This document shows, in pieces, positions 31,600-40,587 of a stretch of 64,000 nucleotides of DNA. The translations under genes and the position numbers were made by a program. The first letter of the stretch is position 1, and each line of letters starts with the position of its first letter. The DNA is from Caldicellulosiruptor morganii (GTDB lineage Bacteria > Bacillota > Thermoanaerobacteria > Caldicellulosiruptorales > Caldicellulosiruptoraceae), in contig NZ_CP113865.1 in NCBI RefSeq assembly GCF_026810225.1, positions 1,074,001 through 1,138,000 of the forward strand, given 5' to 3'. Under the pieces are notes generated by a model. It was given only the letters and a program-made list of their open reading frames with translations, had not been told where the DNA came from and did no database searches.

Positions 31600-32391
31600 A
31601 TGGCTTTTGACAAAGTATTTGTAAATGGACTTGAAATCTATAAGGTTTCCGAGTTTGAACAGCACGGTGTGGAGGCTTTTTTTACAACAAGAAGGTATCT
31701 TGGCACACTTGATTTCAATCTGAGTTATAAATGGGCAGGATCCAGAAATGAAATCGATAATAATTTTCTTGTTCTTTTTGAGAGCTTAAAAATAAATCAC
31801 AGGAATATTTATTATGCAAAACAGGTACATGGAAATGGTATAATAATTGTTGAAAAAGGATTTGATTTTTTTGAACATAATCAGCAAATAGAAGCAGATG
31901 GACTTATAACATTCAAGACTGATGTTGTGCTTATGACCTTTCATGCAGATTGTATTCCGGTTTACATTTTTGATAGAGAAAAGAGGATTATCTCACTTCT
32001 GCACTCTGGCTGGAGAGGAACATTGCAACATATAACAAAAAGAGCATTGGAAATGCTGAGCTTCAAATTTGGATGTAACATGTCAAATCTCACTGTGGCG
32101 ATTGGACCGGGTATTTGCAAAAATCATTTTGAAGTGGGCGAAGATGTATATAACGCTTTTTTAAAGCAGTTTCCTGATGATGTTTGCATACAAAACAGAA
32201 CGAAATTTTTTGTGGATTTAAAAAAAGCTATTGAAAAGGATTTATTGGACAGTGGAGTGGAAAAAGAGCAGATTATAATCTCTGAATTGTGTACATATGA
32301 AGATGAAGATTTGTTCTTTTCATACAGAAGAGATTTTAAAAATCCAGAAAAATTGGGTGGCATGGTTGCTATTATGAGGATGGTGAGATAA
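31600..32391 (+). CDS. pgeF: Peptidoglycan editing factor PgeF (YfiH/laccase-domain family)
   Basis: Family of zinc/copper-binding oxidoreductase-like proteins that remove wrongly built cell-wall precursors. The 263-residue protein has the metal and active-site segments KQVHGN, HADCIPVYI and LLHSGWRGTLQ, followed by GPGICKNHFEVG. ATG 31600 with GGAGGG upstream is the start; the frame open from 31519 overlaps the previous gene and the terminator and is not used. Its stop overlaps the next gene by one base (TAATG). Confidence 0.9.
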   Translation: MAFDKVFVNGLEIYKVSEFEQHGVEAFFTTRRYLGTLDFNLSYKWAGSRNEIDNNFLVLFESLKINHRNIYYAKQVHGNGIIIVEKGFDFFEHNQQIEADGLITFKTDVVLMTFHADCIPVYIFDREKRIISLLHSGWRGTLQHITKRALEMLSFKFGCNMSNLTVAIGPGICKNHFEVGEDVYNAFLKQFPDDVCIQNRTKFFVDLKKAIEKDLLDSGVEKEQIIISELCTYEDEDLFFSYRRDFKNPEKLGGMVAIMRMVR

Positions 32392-33089
32392 TGAAAAGTA
32401 TTTTGATTGTGGATGATGAACCTCATATTGTTGAATTGATTAAATTCAATCTAAACAAGGAAGGTTACACTACATTTGAAGCTGAAAGTGGCAGTGCAGC
32501 CCTGGATGTTCTTAAAAATAATAAGATTGATCTTGTAATCCTTGATATAATGATGAGTGGTATGGATGGTTATGAGGTTTTGAAAGAAATTAGGTTTAAC
32601 AAAAAGACAAAAAATCTTCCTGTAATTTTGCTTTCTGCAAAATCAGAGGAAATTGATAAAATATTAGGGCTTGAACTTGGAGCTGATGATTACATAACAA
32701 AACCTTTTAGCGTAAAGGAACTGATTGTAAGAGTGAAAGCACTTTTTAGAAGGATCGAGAGTTTAAAACCTGATACAGAGGAGAAGTTTAGATTTGGTGA
32801 TATTGAGGTAGATTTAACAGGAAGAAGTGTAAAAAAGAACAACAAAGAAGTATCTCTTTCGTATAAAGAGTTTGAACTTTTAAAGCTGTTGATAGAGAAC
32901 AGAGGAAGAGTTTTGGATAGAGATTTCATTTTGCAGAGAGTATGGGGCTACGAATTTGACGGAGATACCCGAACAGTTGATGTGCATATAAGATTTTTAA
33001 GAAAGAAGTTGGAGGATGATGAGAGAAATCCTCGATATATTGAGACAGTGAGAGGAGTTGGTTACAGGTTTAGAGAAGGGTTGGATTAA
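32391..33089 (+). CDS. phoB: Response regulator PhoB/PhoP type
   Basis: OmpR-family DNA-binding regulator of 232 residues. The receiver domain has the acidic pocket and the phospho-acceptor Asp52 (in LDIMMSGMDG), and the winged helix ends with DTRTVDVHIRFLRKKL. The adjacent kinase and the pit, pstB and phoU genes with a Pho box indicate control of phosphate uptake. It is tightly linked to pgeF, so the upstream promoter may serve all three. Confidence 0.9.
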   Translation: MKSILIVDDEPHIVELIKFNLNKEGYTTFEAESGSAALDVLKNNKIDLVILDIMMSGMDGYEVLKEIRFNKKTKNLPVILLSAKSEEIDKILGLELGADDYITKPFSVKELIVRVKALFRRIESLKPDTEEKFRFGDIEVDLTGRSVKKNNKEVSLSYKEFELLKLLIENRGRVLDRDFILQRVWGYEFDGDTRTVDVHIRFLRKKLEDDERNPRYIETVRGVGYRFREGLD

Positions 33090-33092
33090 AGA

Positions 33093-34790
33093 ATGAGAGC
33101 AAAAATTTTGGGTTATACCATTTTGGTTATAATAATTGTAAGCATTTTGCAAGGTATCTTCTCATATGAAGTATCCAGAAACATATACCTTGAAGAAAAC
33201 AAAAAACAGCTTGAAGTTATGATTGATGAGGTGGAAAGATATATAAATCAATTTGGTATTCAACTTTTGGACAGAGTATATAAGAAAGGATTTTTTAGGG
33301 TTACAATTATTGATAACACAGGGGTTGTGATTTACGATTCTGAAGCAGATAAAAATAAGATGGAAAATCATTTAAAAAGACCGGAGATTTTACAGGCAAA
33401 TAAAAAGCCTGGTTTGGTGTCTTTTTCGATGCGAAAGAGCAAAACGCTGAATAAGGCTTTTCTCTATGCAGCAAAAAAAACAGAGATTCGTGGTAAGCAC
33501 ATATTTATTTGCGTTTCAGTCCTGCTTAACAGAGTGGATGCAATTTTCAAAAGGGCTTTAATTCAAACATTAAAGTTTGCACTTATTTGTGTGGTATTAG
33601 GATTAATTCTAATAATTGGAGTGTCGTCACTTTTATATCAACCACTTAAGAATTTAATTTCTCTTATTACACAAGCGCTGAAGAAATTTGCTATAGCTGA
33701 GCTTAAAGAAGAAGAGGATTTGAAGTGGTTAAGTCTTAGTTTTACAAGGTTATATCAACTTTTAGAAGAAAAAATTAATGAGGTTAATGCACTGAACTGT
33801 AGACTTAGTTCACTGCTCAACTCTATCGAAGTGGGAATAATCTTTTTTGATGATAAAAAGCGTATCATTATGTTTAACCGACAGGCTGAAAAAATATTTG
33901 CGACAGAGCTTAAAAATGGTAATAGTTTACTTGAATGCATCCGAATTTATGAACTTTTTGAATTTTTATACGATGAGGCAGTTTTGGAGAAAGAATTTGA
34001 GGTGGTAGTCGATGGGCAAAATAGGATTCTGAAAGTTGCTAAGAAAAAGATCAAATACGATGAGAATAAGGAAGGCATATTGCTGATTATTAATGATATT
34101 ACTGTTATTAAAAAGCTTGAAAAGATGAGATCTGATTTTGTTGCAAATGTTTCACACGAACTTAAAACTCCGCTGACCTCCATTAAAGGGTTTGTGGAAA
34201 CACTCAAAGATGGAACAATTGAAGACAGGGATATAGCTATGAGATTTTTAAATATAATTGAAGTTGAGGTTGAAAGACTTGTTCGTTTAATAAACGATTT
34301 GTTGTATCTTTCTGAAATAGAAAATGCAAAAATAGAAGTTAATGAAGAAGAAGTGAACATAAAAGAAATAGTGGATGAATGTATTCAGCTTTTGAAGTTT
34401 AAAGCTGAAGCTAAGGATGTAAAAGTACATGTTGATGTGGATAACAATCTCAAAATTAAAATATACAGGGACTGGTTAAAACAGCTGTTTATAAACCTGA
34501 TAGACAACGCAATAACATACAATAAACAGGGTGGAGAAGTTTTTGTAAAAGTTGAAAAATCGGGAGACAAAATGGTCATAAAAATAAAAGATACTGGAAT
34601 AGGTATTCCACAGAACGAAATAGATAGAATCTTTGAAAGGTTTTATAGAGTGGACAAAGGTCGATCGCGAAAAGGTGGTGGGACCGGCCTGGGACTGTCC
34701 ATAGTCAAGCACATAGTTGAACTCTATAACGGAAGAATATATGTCAATAGTGAAACTGGCAAGGGAAGCGAATTTACAATTGTAATATAA
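33093..34790 (+). CDS. phoR: Sensor histidine kinase PhoR type
   Basis: Membrane kinase of 565 residues. It has transmembrane segments at about 5-25 and 160-185 flanking an extracellular sensor region, a PAS-like domain (about 240-335), HisKA with His355 (NVSHELKTPL) and a HATPase domain with the N box and G boxes near the C-terminus. It starts 3 bp after the regulator gene. Phosphate sensing is inferred from neighbours. Confidence 0.9.
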   Translation: MRAKILGYTILVIIIVSILQGIFSYEVSRNIYLEENKKQLEVMIDEVERYINQFGIQLLDRVYKKGFFRVTIIDNTGVVIYDSEADKNKMENHLKRPEILQANKKPGLVSFSMRKSKTLNKAFLYAAKKTEIRGKHIFICVSVLLNRVDAIFKRALIQTLKFALICVVLGLILIIGVSSLLYQPLKNLISLITQALKKFAIAELKEEEDLKWLSLSFTRLYQLLEEKINEVNALNCRLSSLLNSIEVGIIFFDDKKRIIMFNRQAEKIFATELKNGNSLLECIRIYELFEFLYDEAVLEKEFEVVVDGQNRILKVAKKKIKYDENKEGILLIINDITVIKKLEKMRSDFVANVSHELKTPLTSIKGFVETLKDGTIEDRDIAMRFLNIIEVEVERLVRLINDLLYLSEIENAKIEVNEEEVNIKEIVDECIQLLKFKAEAKDVKVHVDVDNNLKIKIYRDWLKQLFINLIDNAITYNKQGGEVFVKVEKSGDKMVIKIKDTGIGIPQNEIDRIFERFYRVDKGRSRKGGGTGLGLSIVKHIVELYNGRIYVNSETGKGSEFTIVI

Positions 34791-34821
34791 AAAGGAGCTG
34801 CAGGTCAAACAGCTCCTTTTT
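34789..34821. terminator. Bidirectional terminator between phoR and pit
   Basis: AAAAAGGAGCTG (34789-34800) pairs with CAGCTCCTTTTT (34810-34821). A and T flanks let it act on both converging transcripts. Confidence 0.85.
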
Positions 34822-34841
34822 GCAGTTTTAATCCTAAACAA

Positions 34842-35834
34842 TTAAGTTATAATAATCCATGCAATTAAACCACCAATTAAACTGCACATCGGAATTGTCA
34901 AAATCCATGCAATAACAATGTTCTTGGCAATTCCCCACCTTACTGCTGAAAATTTTTTACATGCACCCACTCCCATAATAGAGGATGAGATTACATGTGT
35001 TGTAGAAACAGGTGCTCCAATATGTGTGGCAAACTGGATTGTAAGTGCTGCTCCTGTTTCGGCAGCAAAACCATTTATTGGAGCAAGTTTTATTATCTTT
35101 ACTCCCATAGTTTTGATTATTCTCCATCCACCAAATGAAGTACCAAGTGCCATTGCAAGAGCACAGGCAAATTTTACCCAATCAGGAACCACAAATTTGT
35201 TTAAAACTCCAGCACTAACAAGTGCCATTGTAATTATCCCCATTGATTTTTGTGCATCATTTGAACCATGGCTATATGCCATCCACATTGCAGAAAATAT
35301 TTGAAGTTTTGAAAAGTATCTATTTACAATATTGGGGTGAACCCTGGCAAAAACTACGTAAAGAATCATCATAAACAAATATCCAAATATAAAACCCAGA
35401 ACAGGAGAAATAATCAGTGGCAATACTATTTTTTTAACAAAACCAATCCAGTTTATATCAGAAAGTAACTTTGTGGTAACAATAGCTGCACCAATCAATC
35501 CACCTATTATTGCATGTGAAGAAGATGAGGGAATTCCCCACCACCATGTGATCAAATCCCAAACAATTGCTGCTATAACAGCGGCAAGGACAAGGTACTC
35601 TGTAACAAATTTTGGGTCAACTATACCGTGTCCTATAGTCTTTGCAACTTCTGTGTTAATCATTGCACCGAAAAAGTTAAAAACTGCTGACATAAATATT
35701 GCAGCCCTTGGTGTCAGAACACGGGTTGAAACAGATGTTGCAATGGCGTTTGCAGTATCATGAAAACCATTTATAAAGTCAAATAATAAGGCCAGGATTA
35801 TTATGAGAAGAAGATTTAAAGGTATACTATGCAT
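34842..35834 (-). CDS. pit: Low-affinity inorganic phosphate transporter, PiT family
   Basis: Phosphate/cation symporter of 330 residues with about ten membrane helices. Two family repeats are seen: GFHDTANAIATSVSTR near residue 22 and AYSHGSNDAQKSMG in the second half. Its start overlaps the end of the upstream DUF47 gene by 8 bp, so the two are translated together. Confidence 0.93.
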   Translation of the reverse strand: MHSIPLNLLLIIILALLFDFINGFHDTANAIATSVSTRVLTPRAAIFMSAVFNFFGAMINTEVAKTIGHGIVDPKFVTEYLVLAAVIAAIVWDLITWWWGIPSSSSHAIIGGLIGAAIVTTKLLSDINWIGFVKKIVLPLIISPVLGFIFGYLFMMILYVVFARVHPNIVNRYFSKLQIFSAMWMAYSHGSNDAQKSMGIITMALVSAGVLNKFVVPDWVKFACALAMALGTSFGGWRIIKTMGVKIIKLAPINGFAAETGAALTIQFATHIGAPVSTTHVISSSIMGVGACKKFSAVRWGIAKNIVIAWILTIPMCSLIGGLIAWIIIT

Positions 35835-36453
35835 TTTTTGTCATAACCCCTTCTATTACATTTGCAACATCTTCACAAGCATCCAAGGTATCTTCAAGAA
35901 ATCCAAATATTTCTTTCCAGATTATTACTTTAATGGGCTTGTCCCTATTTTCAGAAAAAAGTTTTTTTATTACATTTCTGTAAACAATATCACCTTCATC
36001 CTCAATTCTATTCACTTCAATAATCTTCTCTTTAATAAGTTTGGTATTTTTTAAGTCTTTCAAATTTTCGACTACACTTTTTAATTCTTTTGTACAGTTT
36101 ATTATCATCTCGGATAAAATTTTCGCTTCCGGTTTAATGTGGTCCACACCGTATATTTCGAATCTGTGAGCAACAGTCTCAAGTGCATCCACAATGTTGT
36201 CTATTTCCTTAATGATTGCGAACAGGTCCTCTCTGTCAAGAGGAGTAATGAAAGTTTTATTGAGAAGTTCAATTACTTGATGTGTAATATCATCACCTCT
36301 GTTCTCAGCTTTTTCAAGTTCAACAATATATTTATTCATATTTGAAAGATTATTAATAAGTTGACTCAATAACACTGCTGACTGATAGGCATTTTCAATT
36401 GCATCATTTAGAAGGACAAAAAACTGGTTTTCTTTTGGTATAATACTCCACAT
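35827..36453 (-). CDS. PhoU-like (DUF47) accessory protein of the Pit transporter
   Basis: A 208-residue all-helical protein of the DUF47/PhoU-related family, paired with pit genes in many bacteria. The acidic helices (EKAENRGDDITHQVIE and NRIEDEGDIVYRNVI) are the metal-binding PhoU-type repeats. It is likely a regulator of Pit activity. It is divergent from pstB, and the shared intergenic region holds the Pho box. Confidence 0.9.
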   Translation of the reverse strand: MWSIIPKENQFFVLLNDAIENAYQSAVLLSQLINNLSNMNKYIVELEKAENRGDDITHQVIELLNKTFITPLDREDLFAIIKEIDNIVDALETVAHRFEIYGVDHIKPEAKILSEMIINCTKELKSVVENLKDLKNTKLIKEKIIEVNRIEDEGDIVYRNVIKKLFSENRDKPIKVIIWKEIFGFLEDTLDACEDVANVIEGVMTKNA

Positions 36454-36542
36454 TCTTTCACAACCCCTTTTTAAAATTTTGTTACAGAGTCCAATTTACA
36501 TAGGATGAGAGTGACAGAATAAAAGCTTTTACATCGCACAGA

Positions 36543-36560
36543 AAATATTATATAATATTT
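36543..36560. promoter_or_regulatory. AT-rich 18-bp perfect palindrome, possible shared -10
   Basis: AAATATTATATAATATTT is its own complement and contains TATAAT on both strands. For the minus-strand DUF47-pit unit it is a plausible -10. Confidence 0.4.
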
Positions 36561-36597
36561 AACACAGTTTTAACATACATTAAATAAAATTTTAAAA
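36559..36597 (+). promoter_or_regulatory. Pho box (PhoP/PhoB binding repeats)
   Basis: TTAACA at 36559-36564 and again at 36570-36575, followed by weaker copies near 36580 and 36591, all on an 11-bp period. This is the arrangement of TTAACA-like repeats that PhoP binds in Bacillus. TATAAT follows at 36607-36612, so the box takes the place of a -35. Confidence 0.75.
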
Positions 36598-36606
36598 GTA
36601 GAGGTG

Positions 36607-36612
36607 TATAAT
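36607..36612 (+). promoter_or_regulatory. -10 element of pstB-phoU
   Basis: TATAAT ten bases after the last Pho repeat and 45 bases before the pstB start. Confidence 0.55.
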
Positions 36613-36657
36613 TCATAAATTGTGGTATTAAAATGGATAGGGAGAGGTTGTTTTGAA

Positions 36658-37407
36658 ATGGTAATTATAGAGACAAAGGATTTAAATCTGTACTATGGTG
36701 ACAATTATGCTCTTAAAAATGTAAACATAAAGATAAATGAGAAGTCCATAACAGCACTCATTGGTCCATCTGGCTGTGGTAAATCTACATTTTTGAGGAC
36801 ACTCAATCGAATGAATGACCTTATTGAGAATGTGAGAATAGAAGGAAAGGTTTATTTTGAAAATAAAGATATTTACAAAGACGTAGATGTCATCACACTC
36901 AGGAAAAAGATAGGCATGGTGTTTCAAAAACCAAATCCTTTTCCTATGAGTATATATGACAATGTAGCATATGGTCCGAGAATACATGGGATTAAGAAAA
37001 AAGAGATACTTGATGAGATTGTAGAAAGCAGTCTAAAAAAAGCCTATCTTTGGGAAGAGGTGAAAGATAGACTTAAAAAAAGTGCATTTTCTCTCTCAGG
37101 AGGTCAACAACAAAGACTTTGCATTGCAAGAGTTTTAGCAGTAGAGCCTGAGGTTATTTTACTTGATGAACCTACATCTGCGCTGGATCCAATTTCAACT
37201 TTGAAGATAGAAGAACTTTTGGAGGAGCTCAAGAAGAACTACACCATTGTAATAGTGACACACAACATGCAGCAAGCTGCAAGAATATCTGACTGGACCG
37301 GGTTTTTCTTAAATGGCGAACTCATTGAATATGATAAAACTATTACAATCTTCAACACTCCAAAAGACAAGAGAACCGAAGATTACATCACAGGTAGATT
37401 TGGATAA
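36658..37407 (+). CDS. pstB: Phosphate ABC transporter ATP-binding protein
   Basis: ATPase of the high-affinity phosphate transporter. The 249-residue protein has Walker [10 protein letters not shown], the signature [15 protein letters not shown] and Walker [14 protein letters not shown]. The frame is open from 36622, but ATG 36658 behind GGGAGAGG is the better start. The usual partners pstS, pstC and pstA are not next to it or anywhere in the window, so it must pair with permeases encoded elsewhere, or act only in signalling with PhoU. Confidence 0.93.
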   Translation: MVIIETKDLNLYYGDNYALKNVNIKINEKSITALIGPSGCGKSTFLRTLNRMNDLIENVRIEGKVYFENKDIYKDVDVITLRKKIGMVFQKPNPFPMSIYDNVAYGPRIHGIKKKEILDEIVESSLKKAYLWEEVKDRLKKSAFSLSGGQQQRLCIARVLAVEPEVILLDEPTSALDPISTLKIEELLEELKKNYTIVIVTHNMQQAARISDWTGFFLNGELIEYDKTITIFNTPKDKRTEDYITGRFG

Positions 37408-37444
37408 AAACTTATATTAACAGAATGAGAGGTGATTTTAAAAA

Positions 37445-38107
37445 ATGACAAGACCTACTTTTGAAAATGAGCTAAAAGAAATACACCTGGACATACTAAA
37501 AATGGGGGCAATGGCAGAAGAAGCAATTGACAAGGCAATTTATGCGCTAAAAACCAAGGATATAGATCTTGCTCAAAAGATTATTGAAAATGATGACAAG
37601 ATAGATGCTCTTACCGAGGAAATAGAGAAAAAGTGTGCTATTGTAATTGCTACCCAGCAGCCTCTTGCAAGCGATCTTAGACTTATCATCTCTGCAATGA
37701 GGATTGCCACCGATATTGAAAGAATTGCAGACCATGCGGAGGATATTTCACAGATAACAATTAAGCTTGCAAGTGAGGCATATATAAAACCTCTTGTTGA
37801 CATTCCCAGAATGGCAGAAATAACCCGATCAATGCTAAAAGATGCCCTTGACTCTTATGTGAATTCTGATGTAGAACTTGCCAAATCTGTTGTAAAAAAG
37901 GATGACGTAGTTGACCAGATGTATCAAAACCTGATAGATGAATTAGAACAGATAATGAAGACAAATTCAGATGCTGTGCCACAGTGTATACAATTTTTGC
38001 TTGTTATAAAATATCTGGAAAGAATAGCAGATCACTCTACAAATATTGCTGAATGGGTTGTTTATAAAATAACAGGAATGCACAAACATGATTGGGAGAC
38101 AAAATAG
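37445..38107 (+). CDS. phoU: Phosphate signalling protein PhoU
   Basis: Links PstB to PhoR and keeps the Pho response off when phosphate is plentiful. The 220-residue protein has two PhoU repeats, with metal-binding acidic motifs such as ERIADHAEDI and ERIADHSTNIAE. It is in one transcript with pstB (38 bp apart). Confidence 0.95.
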   Translation: MTRPTFENELKEIHLDILKMGAMAEEAIDKAIYALKTKDIDLAQKIIENDDKIDALTEEIEKKCAIVIATQQPLASDLRLIISAMRIATDIERIADHAEDISQITIKLASEAYIKPLVDIPRMAEITRSMLKDALDSYVNSDVELAKSVVKKDDVVDQMYQNLIDELEQIMKTNSDAVPQCIQFLLVIKYLERIADHSTNIAEWVVYKITGMHKHDWETK

Positions 38108-38120
38108 GAGGATATAGTTT

Positions 38121-38651
38121 ATGAAAAAAATGAGTCTTCAAGTTGTTGCAAGATCAGGTATTATTGCTGCACTTTATTTTATCTTGACTTCATTTTTGCC
38201 GGCGATATCATATGGACCTGTTCAGGTAAGAGTTTCGGAGGCATTGACGCTTTTGCCGGCTTTAATGCCAGTATCTGCAACAGCCGGACTTTTTGTAGGG
38301 TGTTTTCTGGCAAACCTGTATGGAATGATGATCAGTGTAACAGGAATATATGATGTAATTTTTGGTTCCTTAGCCACTCTTGTTGCTGCTATAATAACAA
38401 CCAGAATTAGAAAGAAGATACTTTTGCCTCTGCCAACTATAGTTGTAAATGCAGTGGTAGTTTCAGCTTATATATGGTATTACTTTATTGATAACCTGAA
38501 AATAGAGTGGCTGAGCCATTTAAATCCTTTTTTAAGATATCTTTTTACAGTGATATCTATTGGGACTGGTGAGGCAATTGCAACATATGCTTTGGGTCTT
38601 CCACTATTTATTGCTATTGAAAAGCAACTGAAAGGTAAAAAACTGATATGA
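38121..38651 (+). CDS. queT: QueT family membrane transporter subunit
   Basis: Probable substrate-binding (S) component of an ECF transporter for a queuosine precursor. The 176-residue protein has about five helices and the family segments SYGPVQVRVSEALTLLPAL and GTGEAIATYALGLPL. It starts 14 bp after phoU with AGGAGG, so no room is left for the preQ1 riboswitch that often precedes such genes. Its link to phosphate genes is unexplained. Confidence 0.85.
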   Translation: MKKMSLQVVARSGIIAALYFILTSFLPAISYGPVQVRVSEALTLLPALMPVSATAGLFVGCFLANLYGMMISVTGIYDVIFGSLATLVAAIITTRIRKKILLPLPTIVVNAVVVSAYIWYYFIDNLKIEWLSHLNPFLRYLFTVISIGTGEAIATYALGLPLFIAIEKQLKGKKLI

Positions 38652-38670
38652 AATTAAATATTGAGAAGGG

Positions 38671-38702
38671 AAAGTGGAGTGATTTTTGCTCCACTTTTTT
38701 TG
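38671..38702 (+). terminator. Terminator after queT
   Basis: AAAGTGGAG (38671-38679) pairs with CTCCACTTT (38689-38697), then a T run. Confidence 0.88.
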
Positions 38703-38731
38703 TTGCATTTTTTTAATATGTATAATATAAT
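38703..38731 (+). promoter_or_regulatory. Promoter of the histidine operon
   Basis: TTGCAT (38703-38708) and TATAAT (38726-38731) are 17 bp apart; a start near 38738 would fall inside the first TATCATGATA palindrome. Confidence 0.65.
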
Positions 38732-38769
38732 ATATCATGATATCTATTCATCACTTTATCATGATAAAG
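38732..38769 (+). promoter_or_regulatory. Tandem palindromic operator of the histidine operon
   Basis: Two perfect palindromes share the 10-bp core TATCATGATA: ATATCATGATAT (38732-38743) and CTTTATCATGATAAAG (38754-38769). Their centres are 24 bp apart, just downstream of the -10. A dimeric repressor is expected; a TrpR/YerC-like regulator is one guess. Confidence 0.65.
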
Positions 38770-38786
38770 CAAAGAAGGGAAGAAAA

Positions 38787-39953
38787 ATGAACAAAAAATT
38801 TATGGATTACTATCAATTACCAGCAATTCTCCTGGAACAAATAAGACAAAAGACTATAACCTTGTTTTCAAAGTTTGGATATCAGTTAGTAGAAACTTCT
38901 GTTTTTGAAGATTATGAGAGGTCAAAAAGTTTGGATGGACAAAATGCTATAAAATTTATGGATGCCGATGGGAGTATAATAGCATTAAGAGATGAGTTTA
39001 CACCAAAAGTGGCTGAAATAGCGGCAAAAAGATCCGAGAAAGTTTACCCTATTAAATACTGTTATTTTGGAAAGGCATTTCAGTTTCTGCAATATGATGC
39101 AGGAGATTTGAGAGAATTTTTTCAGTCCGGGATAGAGAATTTTCACATATCAGACAACATTTATATAGATTTGGAGGTGTTAATTTTAGCGGTTGAGAGC
39201 CTTCTGCAACTTGGATTTGATAATTTTACAATTGATATAGGTGAAGTAAACTTTTTCAAAGGAATAGCAAATGATTATGAAATAGATGATACTTCATCTG
39301 AAATGTTGTGTAAATTAGTGGATAAAAAAGATTATATTGGGATAGAGAATTTCCTTATCAAAAAAGGCATCTCGGAAAAGGTTATAGATATTTTTAGAAG
39401 TCTTACCAGACTGTATGGGAAAAAAGATAAAATAGATGAAGCTTATAATTTTGCTAAAAATGAGATATCAAAATGTGCGATAGAAAGATTAAAAGAAATA
39501 TATGAAAAAATGACCAGGTTGGGATATGAAAAATACATTTCTATAGATTTTAGCATGGTAAAACACTTGAATTACTATACTGGTATAATATTTTCTGGTT
39601 ACCTTCCCAAGATGGGGTATTCGGTACTCAATGGAGGAAGATATGATAACTTATGTGAAAGATTTGGGAAAAAACTCTATGCCATTGGCTTTGCTCTCGG
39701 GGTTGACAGGTTGGTAAACTGGCTTATAAAAAACTCAAATTTAAAAATAAGCTTATACAGGTCTGCAATGTTTTATCATCAAGGTTTTTTTGAAGTGGCA
39801 GTAAAAGAACTTTTAAATCTTGAGGATGAAACTTACTTTTACAGTGAGCCGGTGGACATTCAAAAAGCTGAGGTTATTGCCAAAGGGCTCAAAATAAATG
39901 AATTTTATTATGTCTGTGAAGACGGAATAAAGAGATTCTCGGTGGAGGAATAG
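38787..39953 (+). CDS. hisZ: ATP phosphoribosyltransferase regulatory subunit HisZ
   Basis: Histidyl-tRNA-synthetase-like protein without charging activity that completes short-form HisG. The protein has 388 residues from ATG 38787 (MNKKFMDYYQ). The frame is open upstream to 38661, but that part runs through the promoter and operators. It shows the class II synthetase motif 2 region and the late HisS-like GGRYDNLCERFG stretch, and lacks an anticodon-binding domain. First gene of the his operon. Confidence 0.93.
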   Translation: MNKKFMDYYQLPAILLEQIRQKTITLFSKFGYQLVETSVFEDYERSKSLDGQNAIKFMDADGSIIALRDEFTPKVAEIAAKRSEKVYPIKYCYFGKAFQFLQYDAGDLREFFQSGIENFHISDNIYIDLEVLILAVESLLQLGFDNFTIDIGEVNFFKGIANDYEIDDTSSEMLCKLVDKKDYIGIENFLIKKGISEKVIDIFRSLTRLYGKKDKIDEAYNFAKNEISKCAIERLKEIYEKMTRLGYEKYISIDFSMVKHLNYYTGIIFSGYLPKMGYSVLNGGRYDNLCERFGKKLYAIGFALGVDRLVNWLIKNSNLKISLYRSAMFYHQGFFEVAVKELLNLEDETYFYSEPVDIQKAEVIAKGLKINEFYYVCEDGIKRFSVEE

Positions 39954-39957
39954 GGAA

Positions 39958-40587
39958 ATGATAACAGTAGCACTGCCTAAGGGAAGATTGGCACAGGAGG
40001 CAGCAAGACTTTTTATAAATTCTTCTCTTACAACTATCGATATTATACAGGAGACAAGAAAGCTTATAATCGAAGATGAAAGTAGCAATATCCGTTTTTT
40101 GATGGTGAAACCTTTTGATGTTCCGACATATGTGGAGTATGGCATTGCTGACATGGGGATTGTAGGCAAGGATGTTTTACTTGAGCAAGGGAAAAAAGTT
40201 TATGAGCTTTTGGACTTGGGTATAGGAAAATGTTTTATTGCATTGGCAGGTCCCAAAGGTATGAAAGAAGAACTTTTGAACAAATCGGAAAAGACCATAG
40301 CGACAAAGTTTCCGAATATAACAAAAGAATATTTTGAAAATGTACTTGGTGAGGATGTTCAAATAATAAAACTAAATGGTTCGGTTGAGCTTGCACCTAT
40401 TTTGGGACTCTCTGATATGATAGTTGATATTGTTGAAAGCGGAAGAACTCTTAGAGAAAATGGGCTGGAGGTATATGAAAAGTTATATGATGTAAGTGCA
40501 CGTTTGATTATAAACAGAGCAAGTTTGAAACTTAAAAATAAAATAGAAGTAATTGTAAACCATTTGGAAAGGATGGTCATGCAGTGA
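39958..40587 (+). CDS. hisG: ATP phosphoribosyltransferase, short form
   Basis: First enzyme of histidine synthesis, joining ATP and PRPP. The protein has 209 residues, the short form lacking the C-terminal regulatory domain, which agrees with the presence of hisZ. Recognisable segments are ALPKGRLAQEA near the start and DIVESGRTLRENGLE. It overlaps hisD by 4 bp (GTGA). Confidence 0.96.
   Translation: MITVALPKGRLAQEAARLFINSSLTTIDIIQETRKLIIEDESSNIRFLMVKPFDVPTYVEYGIADMGIVGKDVLLEQGKKVYELLDLGIGKCFIALAGPKGMKEELLNKSEKTIATKFPNITKEYFENVLGEDVQIIKLNGSVELAPILGLSDMIVDIVESGRTLRENGLEVYEKLYDVSARLIINRASLKLKNKIEVIVNHLERMVMQ

Noticed and set aside
38661-38786. N-terminal extension of hisZ
   Set aside because: It spans the queT terminator, his promoter and both palindromes; HisZ-like sequence begins at ATG 38787.
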